A stretch of 64,000 bases of DNA from Deltaproteobacteria bacterium (GTDB lineage: Bacteria > Desulfobacterota > Binatia > Binatales > Binataceae). The notes beneath the pieces were generated by a model that did not search any database, was not told the origin of the DNA, and was given only the letters and a program-made list of their open reading frames with translations. Shown one piece after another: positions 1 to 8,860 of this stretch. The translations under genes and the position numbers were made by a program. The stretch is from assembly GCA_021780755.1 (NCBI GenBank), contig JAJXYF010000027.1:124001-188000 (forward strand). The letters run 5' to 3'. Numbering within the stretch: the stretch's first letter is position 1; each line of letters begins with the position of its first letter.

Positions 1-278
1 AAATTGAGTACGACCACGCTGTCGATGCCCGATTCACCCAGTAGTGCGAGCTTGTCCTCGGGCGTGAGAATCAGCCGTGGCGCGCGATCGGGTGCCAGCA
101 CCTTGGCCGGCGTCGGGTCGAAGGTCACGGCAAAGGCGGTGCCGTGTTTGGCGTGCGCGCGCTCGATCGCCGTGCGCAGAATCGTCTGATGTCCGGCATG
201 CACGCCGTCGAAATTCCCCAGCGCCACTACCGGAAATGGATGTGGCCGCAGGCCGGTCACGTCGCGAATTATCTCCAT
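1..278 (-). CDS. ribF: Riboflavin kinase/FAD synthetase, N-terminal part (cut by window edge)
   Basis: Reading the minus strand from the ATG at 278 gives about 92 residues before the window ends. GNFDGVHAGHQ at residues 21-31 is the nucleotidyltransferase signature of the RibF FAD-synthetase module, which adenylates FMN to FAD; the riboflavin kinase domain would lie beyond the edge. A second conserved stretch, TFDPTPAKVL, follows. The gene starts 75 bp after the cpoB stop on the same strand, so it may be read through from the tol-pal operon. The identification rests on the N-terminal domain only. Confidence 0.85.
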   Translation of the reverse strand, partial: MEIIRDVTGLRPHPFPVVALGNFDGVHAGHQTILRTAIERAHAKHGTAFAVTFDPTPAKVLAPDRAPRLILTPEDKLALLGESGIDSVVVLN

Positions 279-353
279 CGCGACGCGCTCCCGGCCGCAC
301 CGTTAGGTATGGTCATCATTAACGTCCGCAATCCTCGATGTGCACGGTCGCGT

Positions 354-1490
354 TCAGCCGTTGGCAAGCGAGTTCATCATCGCGCGGGCCGTCGGCGCCT
401 CCGGCGCATCGGGATGTTCGCCGATCAGTTTCTGCAGCGTGAGCCGCGCGTCGATGCGATCGTTCAGCTTGATGAAGGCCTGGGCCTCGCTGAGCAGCGC
501 GGCGCTGGTAAAGCGGCCGCGCGGAAAGCGCATCACGAGATCGTTGAACTGCAAAATCGACTGGTCGTACTTGCCCAACGCATAGAGCGCGTTCGCCGAA
601 AAGTATTCGGCGGGCTCGCTGAAGGACGATTTCGGATACTTGCGCTGCAGCCCCTGGAACACCCCGACCGCTTGCGGATACTTGCCGGCCTTCATGTTGA
701 TCAAACCGGCCCGATAGGTCTTCGCCGCCGGGTCGCTGCTCGATTGCGCCGCGGCCATCTCCGCCCCGACCATCGCGCGCCACGACGACGAGCCGCTGAC
801 CAGCGGAGGTCCGGGCGCCATCGGTGTAGCAGGTGGCGCGGGCGCCGCGTTCGACGCGACCTCAGGCGCATTGTTGTCGCCGTCCGATGAATTGTCGTCA
901 CCGCCATCGGTGCTGTCGTTCGGGTTCGCGCTCGGCGCACTGCCGGGAGCGTTTGGTGCTCCGGCCGGCGCGTTCATCGCCTCGTTCGGCGCGGCGTTCG
1001 GATTGGGGCGTGCCGACGGCCCGGGTCCGGAATCAGGCGGCGGAACAACCATGCCGCCGGGACCGCCGAAGCCGGGAGGACCACCGCTTGGTCCATTAAG
1101 ATTCGGCGGGCCGCCGGGTCCGGATGTGGCCGGCGCGCCGACCCCCGCGGGCCCCGCGCCCGGTGCCGCGCTGCCCGACTTCAACTGCTGCACCTCGCGC
1201 TGAAGCTCCGCCAGTTGCGCTTTGTCGGAGGGCGAACTGTCGCCCGCGGCGTTGTTATGTTGCATCTCCGCGATTTGATCGTTGAGACGGCCCACCTGGT
1301 CCTGCAGCGCGTTGATCTGCTGGCGGTCGGACGCGACGATGCCGCGCAATTCCTCGTCGTTCTGCGCCTGCTGGGTGTCGCCGGGCATTACGCATCCGCC
1401 GAGCACCAGCGTCGCGGCCAGGGCCAATAACAGGCCCAAACGACTTGCCTGGCGCCGCGCGACAGCGCCGCCTATACCTTCAACGCTCAC
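354..1490 (-). CDS. cpoB: Tol-Pal system TPR protein CpoB (YbgF)
   Basis: CpoB couples the Tol-Pal machine to peptidoglycan synthesis in the periplasm during division. I chose the GTG at 1490 because it overlaps the pal stop codon by 4 bp (GTGA) and leaves a short N-terminus before a lipoprotein-like signal ending LVLGGC (Cys33), giving 378 residues. After the signal come a coiled coil (about 45-75, rich in Q/L heptads), a long Pro/Gly/Asn-rich linker (about 90-240) and C-terminal tetratricopeptide repeats containing AGKYPQAVGVFQ and LGKYDQSILQF. E. coli CpoB is a soluble periplasmic protein, so the apparent lipobox is a difference. It is the last tol-pal gene, as is usual. Confidence 0.88.
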   Translation of the reverse strand: MSVEGIGGAVARRQASRLGLLLALAATLVLGGCVMPGDTQQAQNDEELRGIVASDRQQINALQDQVGRLNDQIAEMQHNNAAGDSSPSDKAQLAELQREVQQLKSGSAAPGAGPAGVGAPATSGPGGPPNLNGPSGGPPGFGGPGGMVVPPPDSGPGPSARPNPNAAPNEAMNAPAGAPNAPGSAPSANPNDSTDGGDDNSSDGDNNAPEVASNAAPAPPATPMAPGPPLVSGSSSWRAMVGAEMAAAQSSSDPAAKTYRAGLINMKAGKYPQAVGVFQGLQRKYPKSSFSEPAEYFSANALYALGKYDQSILQFNDLVMRFPRGRFTSAALLSEAQAFIKLNDRIDARLTLQKLIGEHPDAPEAPTARAMMNSLANG

Positions 1491-2011
1491 TGCGACAGCG
1501 CAAAATGATCGCGGCGATTCTGTGCCCAGCAATCGTCCGTTTCTTCGGTACACAGAGGCAACTCCTTGCCGTAACTGATCGTTGACATCCGGTCGCCGCT
1601 GATGCCCAGCGTTGCCAGATAGTCCTTGGCGGCCTGCGCGCGCCGCGCGCCAAGAGCGATATTGTATTCCTCAGAGCCGCGATCGTCGCAATGCCCCTCG
1701 ATCTGCACGCGGGCGCCCGCATGCGAGTTCAGATAATCCGCGTTGGCCTTGAGCACCTCGTTGTCCTCCGGCCGGATGGTCGCGTCGTTGTACCCAAAAT
1801 GGATGTCGCCGAGCGGCCCGTTCTGGCCCATCGTGCCGTTTTGATAGCCTTTGAGCGAGCTACCCCCGGCACCACCGAGGCCACCTTCGCCGAGCCCGCT
1901 ACCCGGTCCGCCGGCGCCACCTTCGCCCGGCTTCTTCTTCGTTGAGCATCCGCCGATCGCAAGCCCGATTACGACCAGCGCGATACCGGCCGCGCGGGTC
2001 AATCCGCCCAT
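1487..2011 (-). CDS. pal: Peptidoglycan-associated lipoprotein Pal
   Basis: Pal is the outer-membrane lipoprotein that binds peptidoglycan and TolB. The ATG at 2011 lies one base after the tolB stop and yields a clean lipoprotein signal ending in GGC (Cys22); a longer reading to 2053 would run into tolB. After a Gly/Ser/Lys-rich tether comes the OmpA-like domain, with the phrases VQIEGHCDDRG and ALGARRAQAAKDYL that contact diaminopimelate in this family. The length is 174 residues, normal for Pal. Transcription is with tolB and cpoB; the spacing suggests translational coupling. Confidence 0.95.
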   Translation of the reverse strand: MGGLTRAAGIALVVIGLAIGGCSTKKKPGEGGAGGPGSGLGEGGLGGAGGSSLKGYQNGTMGQNGPLGDIHFGYNDATIRPEDNEVLKANADYLNSHAGARVQIEGHCDDRGSEEYNIALGARRAQAAKDYLATLGISGDRMSTISYGKELPLCTEETDDCWAQNRRDHFALSQ

Positions 2012-2012
2012 C

Positions 2013-3332
2013 TCAACCACCCATCCACCACGACCACGCTGGATTCGATTCATTACCCTGTCCCTCCGTTAAAGGTGCGATTACATAACCGTCGCGCGCG
2101 CGCATCAGGTAGATCCTTGAGCCGCCGCCGCGATTCGAACTGAATGCGATATAGCGTCCATCCGGCGACCAGGTGGGCGCCTCGTTGGATCCCGTTTGGG
2201 TCAACTGCCGCGCCCCGCTGCCGTCAAGATTGGTCACGTAAATCTGAAAGCCGCCCGGCTCCCGGCTCTCGTAGGCGATATGCTTGCAATCGGGCGAAAA
2301 CGACGGCGCCGTATTGTATGTGCCTTTGAACGTCACCCGCTGGGCGCCGCCGCCGTCGAGGCTGGCCGCGTAAATCTGCGGAGTGCCGGATCGATCCGAA
2401 GTGAAGACGAACTGGCCGCCGTCGGGACACACCGACGGACTCACATTGATCGGGCCGTGATCGGTCAGCGCGCGCACCATCCCACCCGCCGGCGTCAGCA
2501 AATAAAGATTGGTGCGGCCGCCGCGCTCGTAAGCCCCGACAATCTGCCCGTCGGGCGCCAGCGCCCCGCCCACCGCCTGGCCGAGGCCCGGATTGATTCG
2601 CGTTTCGACCTGCTGCCCCAGATTGACCAGGTAAAGCTCGGGGCTGAAGCTCTTGTACGAAAGATAAAGCAGATGACTCACGTCGCGATCGAAGTCCGGA
2701 AAAAGATTGATAGTCGGGTTGTCGGTGACGCGGAACAGACCGCCGCCGTCGAGCCACGACGTATAAACTTCCTTGAAGCGGCCGCCCCGCGTCGAGACGA
2801 ACGCGAGCTTGGTATCGAACGGCCCGCGCGTGCCGGTCGCCGCTTCCAGGATCGAATCCGCGAACCGCCGCGCCATCTCGCCCACGTCGTGCGGATTGCC
2901 GGTGAACTTCTTGCCCATCACGCGCCGTTGCTGCGGCACGTCGAAGAGCAGCGCCTCCACCTTAATCGTATCGCCGTTACGCGTGACCGCGCCCTTCACC
3001 AGGTAATCGGCGCCGAGCGTACTCCAATCGCCAAAGTTGAACTGCCCGATGTCGTAGCCGGAGTTCTGCGCATCCTCGATGTACGACGCGGGGTCCAGGA
3101 TGCGGAAGAAACTCGACAGCGTAAGGTCGCGCTTCAGTACCTTGGCGAAGGTGTCGGAGACGTTGTGATCGTCGTCGCCGCCAAGGTTCTTCAGCGCCGA
3201 AACCGCGATCGGCTGCGCGCGCGGTGCGGTGTTAATCGTCATCGGCGGCAGCGTCTCCTGCGCCGACGCGGCGGCTGGGATCGTCAACCATACGAGTGCC
3301 ATTAGCGCTACGATGCTTTTCATCACGCCCAT
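2013..3332 (-). CDS. tolB: Tol-Pal system beta-propeller protein TolB
   Basis: TolB is the periplasmic beta-propeller that links Pal to TolA. The start at 3332 is preferred because GGAAG lies about 10 bp upstream and it opens a signal peptide ending AAASA-QE; ATGs at 3362 and 3323 are also in frame. The N-terminal domain (PIAVSALKNLGGDD, then LTLSSFFRILDP) is followed by propeller repeats with the WSPDG/FSPDC/CPDG motifs (for example APTWSPDGRYIAFSSNRGG). About 440 residues, the family length. It ends one base before pal. Confidence 0.94.
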   Translation of the reverse strand: MGVMKSIVALMALVWLTIPAAASAQETLPPMTINTAPRAQPIAVSALKNLGGDDDHNVSDTFAKVLKRDLTLSSFFRILDPASYIEDAQNSGYDIGQFNFGDWSTLGADYLVKGAVTRNGDTIKVEALLFDVPQQRRVMGKKFTGNPHDVGEMARRFADSILEAATGTRGPFDTKLAFVSTRGGRFKEVYTSWLDGGGLFRVTDNPTINLFPDFDRDVSHLLYLSYKSFSPELYLVNLGQQVETRINPGLGQAVGGALAPDGQIVGAYERGGRTNLYLLTPAGGMVRALTDHGPINVSPSVCPDGGQFVFTSDRSGTPQIYAASLDGGGAQRVTFKGTYNTAPSFSPDCKHIAYESREPGGFQIYVTNLDGSGARQLTQTGSNEAPTWSPDGRYIAFSSNRGGGSRIYLMRARDGYVIAPLTEGQGNESNPAWSWWMGG

Positions 3333-3463
3333 CAAATCACCGCTTCCGAATCGCAGCTTCACTGCTAATTCCCGTTATCGGCCGGCTCGCGCGGCCTCGA
3401 TTTTTACCGCTCGGCGCGATCGCGGGCCGCCACCGCCGCTCGTTTTTTTGCGCTTGAATCCGG

Positions 3464-4516
3464 TCAGTTGTCCGACGCGGCGCCCGACTCCAAATCGCTG
3501 AGCTTGAAGATGGCCGGGACGCCGCCCGCAAAGGCCTCGCGATATTTCTCCGGCGGCGGGCCAAACGGCGCGGCCGCGCGAATCGCCCGCGCCACCGAAT
3601 CGTCAAACGCCGGGTCGCGTGAACTCTGCGTCACTTTGAGCGAATTCAGGCTCCCGTCCGGGTTGATTCCAAACGTCACCGTCGCGGTCAGGTCCGGAGT
3701 GCCTCCGGCAAAGCTCCAGGCCTTTTTGATTCGATCCTGCACGTCCTGATAGTACATGACGAAACCCGGATCCTGCAGCATCCCGGCGCTGCCCGTCCCC
3801 GGTCCAACGCCCATCCCGGTGCCCGTGCGCTCCTTGTCCGCGACCACCGGCCCGCTGCCCGTATCCTCCGCTGGCTTCGCGTTTTTGGCGGATTCCGCCT
3901 CGGCCTTCGCCGCTTCCTCCTTGAGCGCCTTCAAATGGTCGCGCATCAGTTGCTGCCGCACCTTGTCGAGTTCCTTGCTGAGATCGCGCGGCGCATCGGC
4001 CTTCGCCATCGCGATCGGCGGCGGCTTCGGCTTCGGCTTCGGCCTCAGTTTCGGTTTCGGCGTCGCGCTGGGCGTCGGACGCGGGGTGCGCCGCGGCTTC
4101 GGCGTGCGACTCGGCTTGGGCGCCGGGGTCTCAATCGGTCTCGGAGTTGGCGTGGGTGTCGGCGTAGCGGTCGGCGTCAGCGAGTTGAGCGCGATCGCGT
4201 TCTTGTCGTCCTCGGGCGGCGGCGGCGCCGCCTTCACCGGCAGCGGCGGTGGCCGCTTTTCCACATGACGCTCGGGCACCGGCGGCGGCGCCGAATTGAT
4301 CGCCGGCAGCCGCGTACCAAGATTACCTGCGGGAATCGAATCGACAATCTTTACCGTATAGGCGGCTGGCGGCGCCGTTTCCGCTCCGAACAGCTTCGGC
4401 ACGATGAACAGCACGAATATAATGATACCGACGTGCGCGACCGCCGAGACCGCGACCGCGATCAGGTACCCTCCGCGCGACGGCCGTTCGTCGCCGCTAT
4501 GGCCCGGGACTGCCAC
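3464..4516 (-). CDS. tolA: TolA, energy-transducing inner-membrane protein
   Basis: TolA spans the periplasm and transmits proton-motive energy from TolQR to TolB-Pal. A single membrane segment lies at about residues 18-40. The middle region begins with a Pro/Thr and Lys/Pro-rich stretch (about 105-170), more like a TonB arm than the alanine-rich helix of enteric TolA, then a shorter charged helix. The C-terminal domain (VTFGINPDGSLNSLKVTQSS, DDSVARAIRAAAPF) is the TolA/TonB C-terminal fold. The GTG start at 4516 overlaps the tolR end by 20 bp. Position between tolR and tolB supports TolA rather than TonB. Confidence 0.87.
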   Translation of the reverse strand: MAVPGHSGDERPSRGGYLIAVAVSAVAHVGIIIFVLFIVPKLFGAETAPPAAYTVKIVDSIPAGNLGTRLPAINSAPPPVPERHVEKRPPPLPVKAAPPPPEDDKNAIALNSLTPTATPTPTPTPRPIETPAPKPSRTPKPRRTPRPTPSATPKPKLRPKPKPKPPPIAMAKADAPRDLSKELDKVRQQLMRDHLKALKEEAAKAEAESAKNAKPAEDTGSGPVVADKERTGTGMGVGPGTGSAGMLQDPGFVMYYQDVQDRIKKAWSFAGGTPDLTATVTFGINPDGSLNSLKVTQSSRDPAFDDSVARAIRAAAPFGPPPEKYREAFAGGVPAIFKLSDLESGAASDN

Positions 4517-4961
4517 GCCTCGACTCGCTTCCTCCCCCCGCTGAATCCGCGTTACCCGTCGGCATCTCCGTCACCATCCCGACGTCCTCGATCCCCGCGG
4601 CCTTGATCGCCGCCATCGTCCGCACCACCTCGCCATACGGCACCGCGTCGTCGGCGCGCAAAAACACCTGCCGGTTGGGCCGCTCGACCGAAATCGCCTT
4701 GAGCTTTTCGCTCAGTTGGTCCGTGGTGATCCGCGTGTCGTTCAAATAGACCTCGCGGTTGCGCGTGATCGACACGATGAACTGCTCTTCTTTACCCGGC
4801 AGCGCCTGCGCCTTCACCTTCGGCAGGTTGACCTCGACGCCCTGCTGGATGATCGGTGCGGTGACCATGAAGATGATCAACAACACCAGCATCACGTCCA
4901 CCAGCGGTGTGACGTTGATCTGCGATGCGAGCGCGCCCCGCTGTGGAGAATCAGACGCCAT
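4497..4961 (-). CDS. tolR: TolR, proton-channel component of the Tol motor
   Basis: TolR (ExbD family) forms the ion-conducting unit with TolQ in the inner membrane. One transmembrane helix (about residues 18-40) carries the family motif INVTPLVDVMLVLLIIF with the proton-accepting Asp. The periplasmic domain (VNLPKVKAQALPG through RADDAVPYGEVVRTM) matches ExbD/TolR, and the length of 154 residues is typical. It overlaps tolA and follows tolQ after a 132-bp gap in which I see no other gene. Confidence 0.94.
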   Translation of the reverse strand: MASDSPQRGALASQINVTPLVDVMLVLLIIFMVTAPIIQQGVEVNLPKVKAQALPGKEEQFIVSITRNREVYLNDTRITTDQLSEKLKAISVERPNRQVFLRADDAVPYGEVVRTMAAIKAAGIEDVGMVTEMPTGNADSAGGGSESRRGSPGP

Positions 4962-5093
4962 TGTTATTTCCTAGATGATCGCTTCACTCGTTCCACCCCG
5001 GTCCCGACCGTCACATAGAACGGACTCGCGTGGCGATCTTGCAGTTTCCAAAATGAAAAAGATTGCGCTCATTGAAGTCCCAGTGATGGGCGG

Positions 5094-5777
5094 CTAGGAA
5101 AGAAAATGGCGCTCGGCGATATTGAGAAATTCCGAAGTGAAATTGTCCATCTCGGTCGCCAGCTCACGCGCCCGCGTCGCCAGATGGTTGTAAAAGACCT
5201 GCGCCGGCACCGCGACCACGATCCCGAACGCCGTCGTGATCAGCGCCTCAGCGATTCCCGGCGCCACCGCCTGGATATTCGACGTATGCGCCGCCGACAG
5301 GCCCATGAACGCCGTCATCACGCCCCATACCGTGCCGAACAGCCCCACGAACGGACTCGTCGAGGCGGTCGTCGCCAGGAACGTGATCCCCTTTTCCAGC
5401 TTCGCCAGCTCGACGTTGGTCTGCCGCTTCATCGCGCGCGTGACGTTCTCGACGCCGCCGAGGTCGGTCGAAAAGCCGCTCTCCGCGCCGACCGCCTGGC
5501 GCTTGGCCCGCGTCAGTTGCAGCAATTCCTGGTAACCCGCGCGAAACACCTGTGCCACCGGACTGCTTTTCAGGCCGACGCTCGCGGTATGGATCGCGGC
5601 GAGATTCTTTGATTCCCAGAAGATCGCGATAAAGCGCTCGGATTCGCGCCGCGCGCGCGAAATCTGCACCAGCTTGTACAGGATGATGCCCCAGCTGCCG
5701 ACGGAAAATCCCGCCAGCGTCACCAATACCAACTGAACTACCGGCCCTGTGCCGATCAGCAGATCGGCCACGCTCAT
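5094..5777 (-). CDS. tolQ: TolQ, proton-channel component of the Tol motor
   Basis: TolQ (MotA/TolQ/ExbB family) is a three-helix inner-membrane protein pairing with TolR. The ATG at 5777 follows a purine-rich GGTGGG; the longer TTG start at 5795 is less likely. An N-terminal helix lies at about 12-35. The conserved pair GITFLATTASTSPFVGLFGTVWG and ALITTAFGIVVAVPAQVFYNH (given in part) form the ion-pathway helices. The length is 227 residues. ybgC, often first in this operon, is absent; tolQ is the first gene here. Confidence 0.94.
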   Translation of the reverse strand: MSVADLLIGTGPVVQLVLVTLAGFSVGSWGIILYKLVQISRARRESERFIAIFWESKNLAAIHTASVGLKSSPVAQVFRAGYQELLQLTRAKRQAVGAESGFSTDLGGVENVTRAMKRQTNVELAKLEKGITFLATTASTSPFVGLFGTVWGVMTAFMGLSAAHTSNIQAVAPGIAEALITTAFGIVVAVPAQVFYNHLATRARELATEMDNFTSEFLNIAERHFLS

Positions 5778-6159
5778 CCCACCGCCGCCGTTCAATCGAT
5801 TACCTCGTGCGCCATTGCGTACCGTCCGCCGACCCCGCGCCCGCGTTCACAGAGGCGACTCGCCCGGGCCACGCGCGCATATCAGATGACCCGCGCCATC
5901 ATCGACACCGGTCGCGAACATTATCGGTGTGCGTGTCCAGGTAGTCAAATTTTGCGCCACCCGCTTGGCCCGCGGAAATCCTCCGCGCCGCCAACGCGGC
6001 CGTACTCTCGAATCAGCTAGTTCCCGAATTAGTTAGACGCAACGCGTCGCCCTATGTTTCAAAAGCTCGAAATCATGGCATCACGGACGGATTATGCTAG
6101 CGTTAGACGCTGACGATATCTTTCTTCGTCTTCGGCGCACTCGCCAGGGAGGACTAGCG
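5778..6159. other. Divergent intergenic region between tolQ and gap
   Basis: This 382-bp stretch separates the leftward tol-pal operon from the rightward glycolytic cluster. It holds the tolQ promoter (5920-5948) and, on the plus strand, a TATGCT hexamer at 6093-6098 that could be the gap -10 box but has no good -35 partner. I see no small gene in it. Confidence 0.5.
5920..5948 (-). promoter_or_regulatory. Sigma70-like promoter for the tol-pal operon
   Basis: On the minus strand TTGACT (5943-5948) and GATAAT (5920-5925) are separated by exactly 17 bp, a near-consensus housekeeping promoter. It would start transcription near 5913, about 135 bp before tolQ. The order and spacing are seen directly; activity is inferred. 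Confidence 0.6.
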
Positions 6160-7164
6160 ATGGCGATTAGGATCGCTATCAACGGCTTCGGCCGTATCGG
6201 CCGCATGTTCTATCGCGCGGCTTTCACCAAAAGCGAACTCGAGATCGTTGCGGTCAACGATATTACCAACGCCGCGACCCTCGCTCATCTGCTTAAATAC
6301 GACTCCGTCCACGGCAATCTGTCCCACGCGGTCAAAGCCGAAGGCGACCAGATCATGGTCGATTCAAAGGCCTTCAAGGTCTTTGCCGAGCGCGACCCCT
6401 CCAAACTCCCGTGGGGCAAACTCGGCGTCCAGGTCGTGGTCGAATCCACCGGACTGTTTACCGCGCGCGACAAGGCCGCGATGCATCTCACGGCCGGCGC
6501 GAAAAAGGTCGTGATCAGCGCGCCCGCCGACGGCGCCGACGTGACGCTTTGCCTGGGCGTCAATCAGCAAGCCTACGACCCGCGCCAGCACGACGTCATC
6601 TCCAACGCCTCGTGCACCACCAATTGCCTCGCGCCGATCGCCAAGGTGCTCGACGAGAATTTCGGCATTATCAACGGCCTGATGACGACGGTGCACGGCT
6701 ATACGCAGGACCAGATGTTGCAGGACGGTCCGCATCCCGACCTCCGCCGCGCCCGAGCCGCCGCGCTCTCGATGGTTCCGACGTCGACCGGCGCCGCCAA
6801 GGCCATCGGCCTGGTGCTGCCCGCGCTCAAGGGCAAGCTCGACGGCATCGCGGTGCGCGTGCCCACGCCCAACGTCTCGCTGGTTGATCTCACCGCCTCG
6901 GTCGAGCGCGACGCCGACGAGAAATCGATCAACGCCGCGATGAAAAAGGCCGCCGACGGCGAACTCAAAGGCATCCTCGAGTACAGCGACGCACCGCTGG
7001 TCTCGATCGATTTCAACAACAACCCGCATTCGTCGATCTACGACGCGCCGCTCACCAAAACCCTCGGCCACCGGCTGGTCAAGGTCTTCTCCTGGTACGA
7101 CAACGAATGGGGTTATTCGAATCGGCTGGCTGACGTTACCGCCTTCGTCGCCTCAAAACTCTAA
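6160..7164 (+). CDS. gap: Glyceraldehyde-3-phosphate dehydrogenase
   Basis: This enzyme converts glyceraldehyde-3-phosphate to 1,3-bisphosphoglycerate with NAD+ in glycolysis. The ATG at 6160 follows AGGGAGG (6146-6152); an upstream ATG at 6094 has no such site. The Rossmann motif INGFGRIGR starts at residue 7, Asp34 sits where NAD-specific enzymes have an acid, the catalytic Cys152 lies in SCTTNCLAP and His179 in TVHGYTQDQ. At 334 residues it is full length. pgk and tpiA follow, a common glycolytic cluster, here interrupted by a small inserted element. Confidence 0.97.
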   Translation: MAIRIAINGFGRIGRMFYRAAFTKSELEIVAVNDITNAATLAHLLKYDSVHGNLSHAVKAEGDQIMVDSKAFKVFAERDPSKLPWGKLGVQVVVESTGLFTARDKAAMHLTAGAKKVVISAPADGADVTLCLGVNQQAYDPRQHDVISNASCTTNCLAPIAKVLDENFGIINGLMTTVHGYTQDQMLQDGPHPDLRRARAAALSMVPTSTGAAKAIGLVLPALKGKLDGIAVRVPTPNVSLVDLTASVERDADEKSINAAMKKAADGELKGILEYSDAPLVSIDFNNNPHSSIYDAPLTKTLGHRLVKVFSWYDNEWGYSNRLADVTAFVASKL

Positions 7165-7181
7165 GCTGGGGCCGGAAACTA

Positions 7182-7189
7182 TAAGTTCG
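7182..7189. repeat. Left copy of the 8-bp direct repeat (TAAGTTCG)
   Basis: It abuts the left inverted end of the 434-bp element and is repeated exactly at 7624-7631. It fits a target-site duplication, which would mark the original gap-pgk junction. Confidence 0.6.
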
Positions 7190-7623
7190 GGTACTGGTTC
7201 AGTTTGCCAACGAGACCAATTCTTTTAGAAGCATGCCATAATCGCGATCGGAATCAATGCACCGGGGAGGGGGACGTAATGAGTAAATTTGCGATCCTTG
7301 GACGGGTCACATTAGCCGCCGCAGTTTTAAGCTTGGTTGGATGCAGCGAAATGCAACAAATTCCAATGAACCAAACTCAGACAGATGCTTACAATCAGTG
7401 CATGAGCACTCATTGGTCTAGCCTTGCGGACAGCGCTCTTTTCGGCGTTGCTGGATATGAATATCACCAAAACCAAGTGCTGAATTGCCAACAAATAGCG
7501 CTCACGAAAGGAGCCTCTGCTCCTTCAAATAACGCAGCCGCAACGGACGAGCCTGTCAGACCGGTTCAGACAACGACGGTCAGGTCCGCAAGCACGCCAT
7601 CGTTGTCAAACTGAACCAGTACC
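7190..7623. mobile_element. 434-bp element with 22-bp inverted ends and 8-bp direct repeats
   Basis: The left end (7190-7211) begins GGTACTGGTTCAGTTTG; the right end (7602-7623) is its reverse complement over 22 bp with one mismatch. Immediately outside, TAAGTTCG occurs at 7182-7189 and again at 7624-7631, as expected of an 8-bp target duplication. The interior carries one lipoprotein gene (7279-7614) and is clearly less GC-rich than gap and pgk on either side. There is no transposase, so if mobile it would be non-autonomous. The repeats are seen directly; transposition is inferred. Alternatives are a chance pair of repeats or a remnant of a larger element. Confidence 0.65.
7279..7614 (+). 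CDS. Small lipoprotein of unknown function, cargo of the 434-bp element
   Basis: The ATG at 7279 follows a strong GGGGAGGGGGA ribosome site. The 111-residue product has a lipoprotein signal ending LSLVGC (Cys22), a short cysteine-containing middle (TDAYNQCMSTHW, then QVLNCQQIA) and a Ser/Thr/Pro-rich tail. The two cysteines of the mature part could form a disulfide. Its stop codon lies within the right inverted repeat, so the gene fills the element almost exactly. Codon use is much less GC-biased than in its neighbours, consistent with transfer. I do not recognise the family; export and lipidation are inferred from the signal. Confidence 0.65.
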   Translation: MSKFAILGRVTLAAAVLSLVGCSEMQQIPMNQTQTDAYNQCMSTHWSSLADSALFGVAGYEYHQNQVLNCQQIALTKGASAPSNNAAATDEPVRPVQTTTVRSASTPSLSN

Positions 7624-7631
7624 TAAGTTCG
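7624..7631. repeat. Right copy of the 8-bp direct repeat (TAAGTTCG)
   Basis: It abuts the right inverted end of the 434-bp element and is identical to 7182-7189. Removing 7190-7631 would restore a short gap-pgk spacer. Confidence 0.6.
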
Positions 7632-7665
7632 GTGTTCCTCGACAACCGCTTAGAGCATTAGGTAA

Positions 7666-8841
7666 ATGGCTGCCGTTTCCGTTACCACCCTCGATTTGAG
7701 GAACAAGAAAGTCCTCGTGCGATGCGATTTCAACGTGCCGCTCGAGGGCCTCACCATCACCGATCCCACGCGCATCGACGCGAGCCTGCCGACCATCCGT
7801 TACATCCTCGGCCAGGGCGCCGCCGCCGTGCTCTGCTCGCACCTTGGGCGTCCCAAGACGCGCACTCCGGAGCTTAGCCTCAAGCCGGTCGCCGAATACC
7901 TGAGCGTCGCGCTCGGGCAAAAGGTCGCCCTCGCTCCCGACTGTATCGGCGACACCACGGGCCGGATGGTCAACGACCTCACGATGGGATCGGCGCTGCT
8001 GCTCGAAAATCTCCGCTTTCATCCCGAGGAAGAGGCCAACGACCGCGACTTTTCCCACGAACTCGCGCGCGGCAAGCAGGTCTATGTCAACGACGCGTTC
8101 GGCACGGCCCATCGCGCCCACGCGTCAACTGTGGGTGTGACACGTTTCCTCGGCGAGCGCGCGGCCGGTCTCCTGATGATTCGCGAACTCGAGGCGCTGC
8201 GCGCGGTTACCGAGAATCCCGCGCATCCCTACATCGCGATCCTCGGCGGCGCCAAGGTCTCCGACAAAATCGGCGTCATCCGCAACCTCTTGAACAAGGT
8301 TGACGCGATCCTCGTCGGCGGTGCGATGGCTTACACGTTCCTCAAGGCGCGCGGCACCTCCGTCGGCAAGTCGCGCGTCGAGGAGGACAAGCTCGATCTC
8401 GCGCGCGAACTCCTGGCCGAGGCCGCCAAACGCAACGTCGCTTTCGCGTTGCCCATTGACCACGTGGTCGCGGCCAGCCTCGAAGCCGGCGCCGTCGTCG
8501 AGACCGCCACCGACATTCCGAGCGATCGGATGGGCCTCGATATCGGCCCACGCACCGTCGCCGATTTCGTCGGCCGCCTCACCGGCGCCAAGACCGTCAT
8601 CTGGAACGGCCCGCTCGGCCTCTTCGAGAATCCCGCGTACGCCCACGGCACGCTGGCCGTCGGCGAGGCGATCGCGAATCTGGCCGGCGTCACCAGCGTG
8701 CTCGGCGGAGGCGATACGGCCGCGGCCGTGGCCGGCGCCCCGTGGGCCAGCCGCTTCACCCATATCTCGACCGGCGGCGGCGCCACCCTCGAATATCTCG
8801 AGGGCGTCGAACTGCCAGGCGTGAAAGCCCTCGACCTCTAA
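7666..8841 (+). CDS. pgk: Phosphoglycerate kinase
   Basis: It transfers phosphate from 1,3-bisphosphoglycerate to ADP in glycolysis. Visible signatures include [12 protein letters not shown] near residue 14 (the PGK signature), [38 protein letters not shown] and the C-terminal nucleotide loop [17 protein letters not shown]. The 391-residue length is normal. The ATG at 7666 lies just right of the inserted element, 35 bp past its direct repeat, so the promoter or RNA leader may be affected by that insertion. Confidence 0.97.
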   Translation: MAAVSVTTLDLRNKKVLVRCDFNVPLEGLTITDPTRIDASLPTIRYILGQGAAAVLCSHLGRPKTRTPELSLKPVAEYLSVALGQKVALAPDCIGDTTGRMVNDLTMGSALLLENLRFHPEEEANDRDFSHELARGKQVYVNDAFGTAHRAHASTVGVTRFLGERAAGLLMIRELEALRAVTENPAHPYIAILGGAKVSDKIGVIRNLLNKVDAILVGGAMAYTFLKARGTSVGKSRVEEDKLDLARELLAEAAKRNVAFALPIDHVVAASLEAGAVVETATDIPSDRMGLDIGPRTVADFVGRLTGAKTVIWNGPLGLFENPAYAHGTLAVGEAIANLAGVTSVLGGGDTAAAVAGAPWASRFTHISTGGGATLEYLEGVELPGVKALDL

Positions 8842-8860
8842 TCGCCGCCCGGGAGTGGGT

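Noticed and set aside
2196-3305. A 369-residue plus-strand open frame across tolB
   Set aside because: It has low-complexity Arg-rich sequence, while the minus frame has full TolB propeller repeats.
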